Source: Anaerolineales bacterium (lineage in GTDB: Bacteria > Chloroflexota > Anaerolineae > Anaerolineales > Villigracilaceae). From it: a DNA stretch of 64,000 bases. The notes under the pieces were generated by a model. It was given only the letters and a program-made list of their open reading frames with translations. It was not told the origin of the DNA and searched no databases. Made by a program: the position numbers and the translations under genes. Where the stretch lies: positions 3,440,136-3,504,135 of the forward strand of contig CP129481.1 in the NCBI GenBank assembly GCA_030583905.1. Reading direction: 5' to 3'. Of this stretch, positions 61,559-64,000 are shown one piece after another; positions within the stretch are counted from its first letter, which is position 1, and every line of letters starts with the position of its first letter.

Positions 61559-63070
61559 CTATTCTTCTTTCCTCAACGCCGGGAACAACAGCACCTCACG
61601 GATGGAATGTTTGTTCGTGAAGACCATGGTCAACCGATCCACGCCCATGCCAAAACCACCGCTGGGAGGCATGCCATAGCGCATGGCACGCAGATAATCC
61701 TCATCGAGCGGATGCTTCTCCTCGTCGTCCGCTTCGTAGTCACGCCCCATTTCGATGAAACGCTGTTCCTGGTCGAGCGGATCGTTCAACTCGGTGAAGG
61801 CGTTGCATAACTCAAATCCCGCCACATAGCCTTCGAAGCGTTCCACCGTGAGCGGGTCACCGGGCATGGATTTCGCCAGCGGCGAAATATCGCGCGGATA
61901 GTTATACAGGAAGGTCGGCTGGATGAGCGTCGGCTCCAAATATTCACTGAGCAGGAAATCGATCAACTTGCCACGTGTAGCTTTCGGGTCAGGCGCCGCT
62001 GACGGCTGTTTCTCTTTAATGGCTTTGAGCAACGCCTCGGCGGTTTTGTGCTCCGCGATGTCGATGCCGCTGGTTTCAAGGATGCCCTGCCGCATTTCGA
62101 GACGTTTCCACGGCGGTTTGAACTCCAGTTCATGCTCGCCGTATTTGACCCTGGTCGTGCCGAGCACCTGCTCGGCGGCATAAGCGACCATCTGCTCGGT
62201 GAGTTCCATCACCTGTAAATAATCCGCGTATGCCCAATAGAATTCGAGCTGCGTAAATTCAGGGTTGTGTTTGAACGACACACCCTCGTTGCGGAAGTCG
62301 CGTCCGATCTCGTAAACTTTTTCCAAATTGCCGACCAGCAAACGCTTAAGATACAACTCGAACGAGATACGCAGGTACATATCCTGATCGAGTTCGTTAT
62401 GATGCGTCACGAACGGACGCGCCGCCGCGCCGCCATACAACGGCTGGAGGATGGGCGTTTCCACTTCGAGAAAGCCGTGGTCGTCGAGGAAGGTCCGCAG
62501 GGACTTGATGAGCGCGGCGCGCTTGCGGAACGTCTCGCGGACTTCGGGATTGACCGCCAGATCCGCGTAACGCTGGCGCGCGCGCAATTCGGGATCTTCG
62601 AGCGTGGCATAACGCACCACCGTGCCGTCTTCCTTGGTCACATCCTTGTCAGCGGGGAGAGGGGTGATGGATTTGGCGAGCAGTTTGAAGTCGTGGACGT
62701 GAAGCGAAACTTCCCCCGCCTTGGTGCGGAACATGACACCCGTCGCCTCGATGAAATCGCCGAGGTCGAACATGCGGTTGAAGAATTCCAAACGGTCTGC
62801 ACCGACTTCGTTCACGCGGAAGAAAAGCTGGATCTTGCCGTCGCCGTCTTCGATGTGGGCGAAGGTCAACTTGCCTTTCGGACGCATCGAACGGAGTCGT
62901 CCCGCCAGTGTGGCGTTGACTTCCTTCGTTTCGTCGGCTTCGAATTCAGCAATGGCTTGTGCGCTGGTGTGCGTGCGCTTCGCGCGTGTGGGATACGCCT
63001 CCACGCCCTCGGCGCGGAGTTCCTCCAGTTTTTGCAAACGGACTTTTTCAAGGGAATTGTATTCTGCCAT
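61559..63070 (-). CDS. lysS: Lysyl-tRNA synthetase, class II
   Basis: A class II synthetase of 503 residues. An OB-fold tRNA-binding domain (about 50-160; LAGRLRSMRPKGKLTFAHIED) precedes the catalytic domain with motif 2 (YEIGRDFRNEGVSFKHNPEFTQ) and motif 3 (GGFGMGVDRLTM). The start at 63070 (MAEYNSLEKVRLQKL) is chosen because the longer frame has no coding-like character. It lies downstream of greA, from which a terminator separates it. Confidence 0.97.
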   Translation of the reverse strand: MAEYNSLEKVRLQKLEELRAEGVEAYPTRAKRTHTSAQAIAEFEADETKEVNATLAGRLRSMRPKGKLTFAHIEDGDGKIQLFFRVNEVGADRLEFFNRMFDLGDFIEATGVMFRTKAGEVSLHVHDFKLLAKSITPLPADKDVTKEDGTVVRYATLEDPELRARQRYADLAVNPEVRETFRKRAALIKSLRTFLDDHGFLEVETPILQPLYGGAAARPFVTHHNELDQDMYLRISFELYLKRLLVGNLEKVYEIGRDFRNEGVSFKHNPEFTQLEFYWAYADYLQVMELTEQMVAYAAEQVLGTTRVKYGEHELEFKPPWKRLEMRQGILETSGIDIAEHKTAEALLKAIKEKQPSAAPDPKATRGKLIDFLLSEYLEPTLIQPTFLYNYPRDISPLAKSMPGDPLTVERFEGYVAGFELCNAFTELNDPLDQEQRFIEMGRDYEADDEEKHPLDEDYLRAMRYGMPPSGGFGMGVDRLTMVFTNKHSIREVLLFPALRKEE

Positions 63071-63127
63071 GTTCTTCCTTACTCCCTTCCCACTACTGGA
63101 GGGAAGGGCAGGGCTGGGGTGAAAAAA

Positions 63128-63167
63128 TAAAAAGCCCCGCGCCAATGCAAATTGGACGCGGGGCAAT
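63128..63167 (-). terminator. Terminator of greA
   Basis: GCCCCGCGTCC and GGCGCGGGGC arms followed by TTTTTATTTT on the minus strand. Confidence 0.88.
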
Positions 63168-63183
63168 GAGGCGCGTCCTGGTT

Positions 63184-63657
63184 CTAGCCGACCTTGAGGA
63201 TCTTTACGTTGTACGTGCCGCCGGGGGTTTCGACTTTCACCGTCTCACCGACCTTGTGACCAAGGATGGCTTTGCCGATCGGCGATTCGTTGGAAATCTT
63301 GCCTTCGCGCGGATTGGCTTCCGCCGCGCCGACGATGACAAAGGTTTCCGCTTCGAAATTACCTTCCTTGATGGTGACCTTCGAGCCGACCTGAATGGCA
63401 TCGGTCTTTTTGCCCTTGCCATTGGTCTCTTCGATGATCTGGGCGGTGGCGAGCAAAAGTTCAAGTTCCTGAATGCGCCCCTCAACAAAAGCCTGCTCAT
63501 TCTTGGCGGCTTCGTATTCGGCATTCTCGATCAACTCACCACCCTCCATCGCTTCGTGCAAGCGTTCGGCAACTTCCAGCCGTTTGGTGGTACGCAAGTA
63601 ATCCAGTTCCTCTTGTAACTTTTCAAAACCCTCTTTGGTAAGGAAATTGGTTGTCAT
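63184..63657 (-). CDS. greA: Transcription elongation factor GreA
   Basis: A protein of 157 residues. The N-terminal coiled coil (about 10-75) carries the acidic tip in HEAMEGGELIENAEYEAAK, and the C-terminal FKBP-like domain has GSKVTIKEG and ISNESPIGKAILGHKVGE. It rescues backtracked RNA polymerase by stimulating RNA cleavage. The start at 63657 (MTTNFLTKEGFEKL) agrees with the family N-terminus. Confidence 0.96.
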   Translation of the reverse strand: MTTNFLTKEGFEKLQEELDYLRTTKRLEVAERLHEAMEGGELIENAEYEAAKNEQAFVEGRIQELELLLATAQIIEETNGKGKKTDAIQVGSKVTIKEGNFEAETFVIVGAAEANPREGKISNESPIGKAILGHKVGETVKVETPGGTYNVKILKVG

Positions 63658-63747
63658 GATACTGTCCTGCTCTAATGAATTTTGCATCTCTTAATAGAGA
63701 TGCAAGTGATTAAAAATTTCCGGGGTTGGTTTCCGGAAAGCGCGCAT

Positions 63748-63776
63748 ACTATATCATGATTCAGGGTGGGATTCAA
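63748..63776 (-). promoter_or_regulatory. greA promoter
   Basis: TTGAAT (63776-63771), 17 bases, TATAGT (63753-63748) on the minus strand. Confidence 0.78.
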
Positions 63777-63801
63777 GTCCCAAAAGCATTGCAGAATTTG
63801 C

Positions 63802-64000
63802 CTAGACAGGGCTCCAAAAGCGGATTCCGCCCGATTCTGCCCAATATCGGCGGATTTTCTCTCGCATTTCCTCGGACGTCTCGAACAGGGCGGCGATCTG
63901 GGATTCGTAGGCTTCAACCGCCTCCTGCCAGGACCGGACACCTGCCTCGCTGACCCGTTCGACCGTTTCCTTCATCCCAGCCGTGTTCGGGGGCAGGTGT
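63802..64000 (-). CDS. Partial CDS, C-terminus of an unidentified protein
   Basis: The frame is open from base 64000 to the TAG at 63804-63802 and gives about 66 residues, mostly helical and charged (ETVERVSEAGVRSWQEAVEA, EEMREKIRRYWAESGG). I do not recognise it. The beginning lies outside the window. The codon pattern resembles that of neighbouring genes. Confidence 0.5.
   Translation of the reverse strand, partial: HLPPNTAGMKETVERVSEAGVRSWQEAVEAYESQIAALFETSEEMREKIRRYWAESGGIRFWSPV

Noticed and set aside
63672..63941. A minus-strand frame overlapping the greA promoter
   Set aside because: It is Arg/Pro/Ser-rich, covers the promoter and runs in a different frame from the partial gene at 63802-64000, which looks more coding-like.
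1..64000. CRISPR arrays, transposases, prophage or replication origin
   Set aside because: I saw no regularly spaced direct repeats, no transposase or integrase motifs and no DnaA-box cluster.

Overview
The window reads as chromosomal DNA of an Anaerolineae-type member of the Chloroflexota. I infer this from gene content and style, not from a marker search: many small lipoproteins with Thr-Pro-Thr linkers, a serA/serC/DUF1015 cluster, NBR1-type Ig lipoproteins, moderately high GC, dense short operons and several apparently leaderless genes. There is no phage, transposase or CRISPR array.

Layout. 1-2563 (minus strand): a DUF456 membrane protein cut by the window edge, serS behind a serine T-box leader, and tRNA-Glu(UUC) followed by three decayed tRNA-like repeats, each with its own terminator. 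2623-12377 (minus strand): a long run of genes with signal peptidase I, a methyltransferase, a dual-specificity phosphatase, two related PqqD-like/radical SAM proteins (one without cluster cysteines), a DUF155-like protein, an M28 peptidase lipoprotein, a secreted/membrane protein ending in an alternating Cys-Ala tail, and a zinc-ribbon membrane protein. This is the strongest candidate for an undescribed system. 12520-16058 (plus strand): ceramidase-like protein, methylmalonyl-CoA mutase large subunit, GIY-YIG nuclease. 16706-19698 (minus strand): a SipW/Sec11-type signal peptidase with two small exported proteins, behind a c-di-GMP-I (GEMM) riboswitch. 19845-35950: CoA-binding protein, SLC13-type transporter, an ABC ATPase fused to two cyclic-nucleotide-binding domains with its permease, recA, several lipoproteins, an MFS exporter and a lipase-like hydrolase.

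36013-44937: divergent serC and serA-DUF1015, an M19 dipeptidase, ribosomal protein S1, and a magnesium-chelatase-like I/D pair split at an A9 run. 45013-55894: an FAD amine oxidase-like enzyme, a gene pair behind a double palindromic operator resembling a LexA box, an OmpR-type two-component system, an RluA-type pseudouridine synthase, a TsnR-like rRNA methyltransferase, and an ABC-2 exporter. 55945-64000 (minus strand): kynureninase, a frameshifted lipoprotein, a beta-helix/SLH surface protein, a kynU-lysS chimera left by tandem duplication and deletion, a hydrolase, lysS, greA and a partial gene.

Themes linking genes: RNA-level control (T-box, GEMM), cell-surface and export functions (two signal peptidases, M23/M28/SLT hydrolases, SLH protein), serine supply (serS, serC, serA), and an in-situ record of gene duplication and decay. 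All calls come from reading the sequence. No database search was run, so family names rest on recognised motifs.
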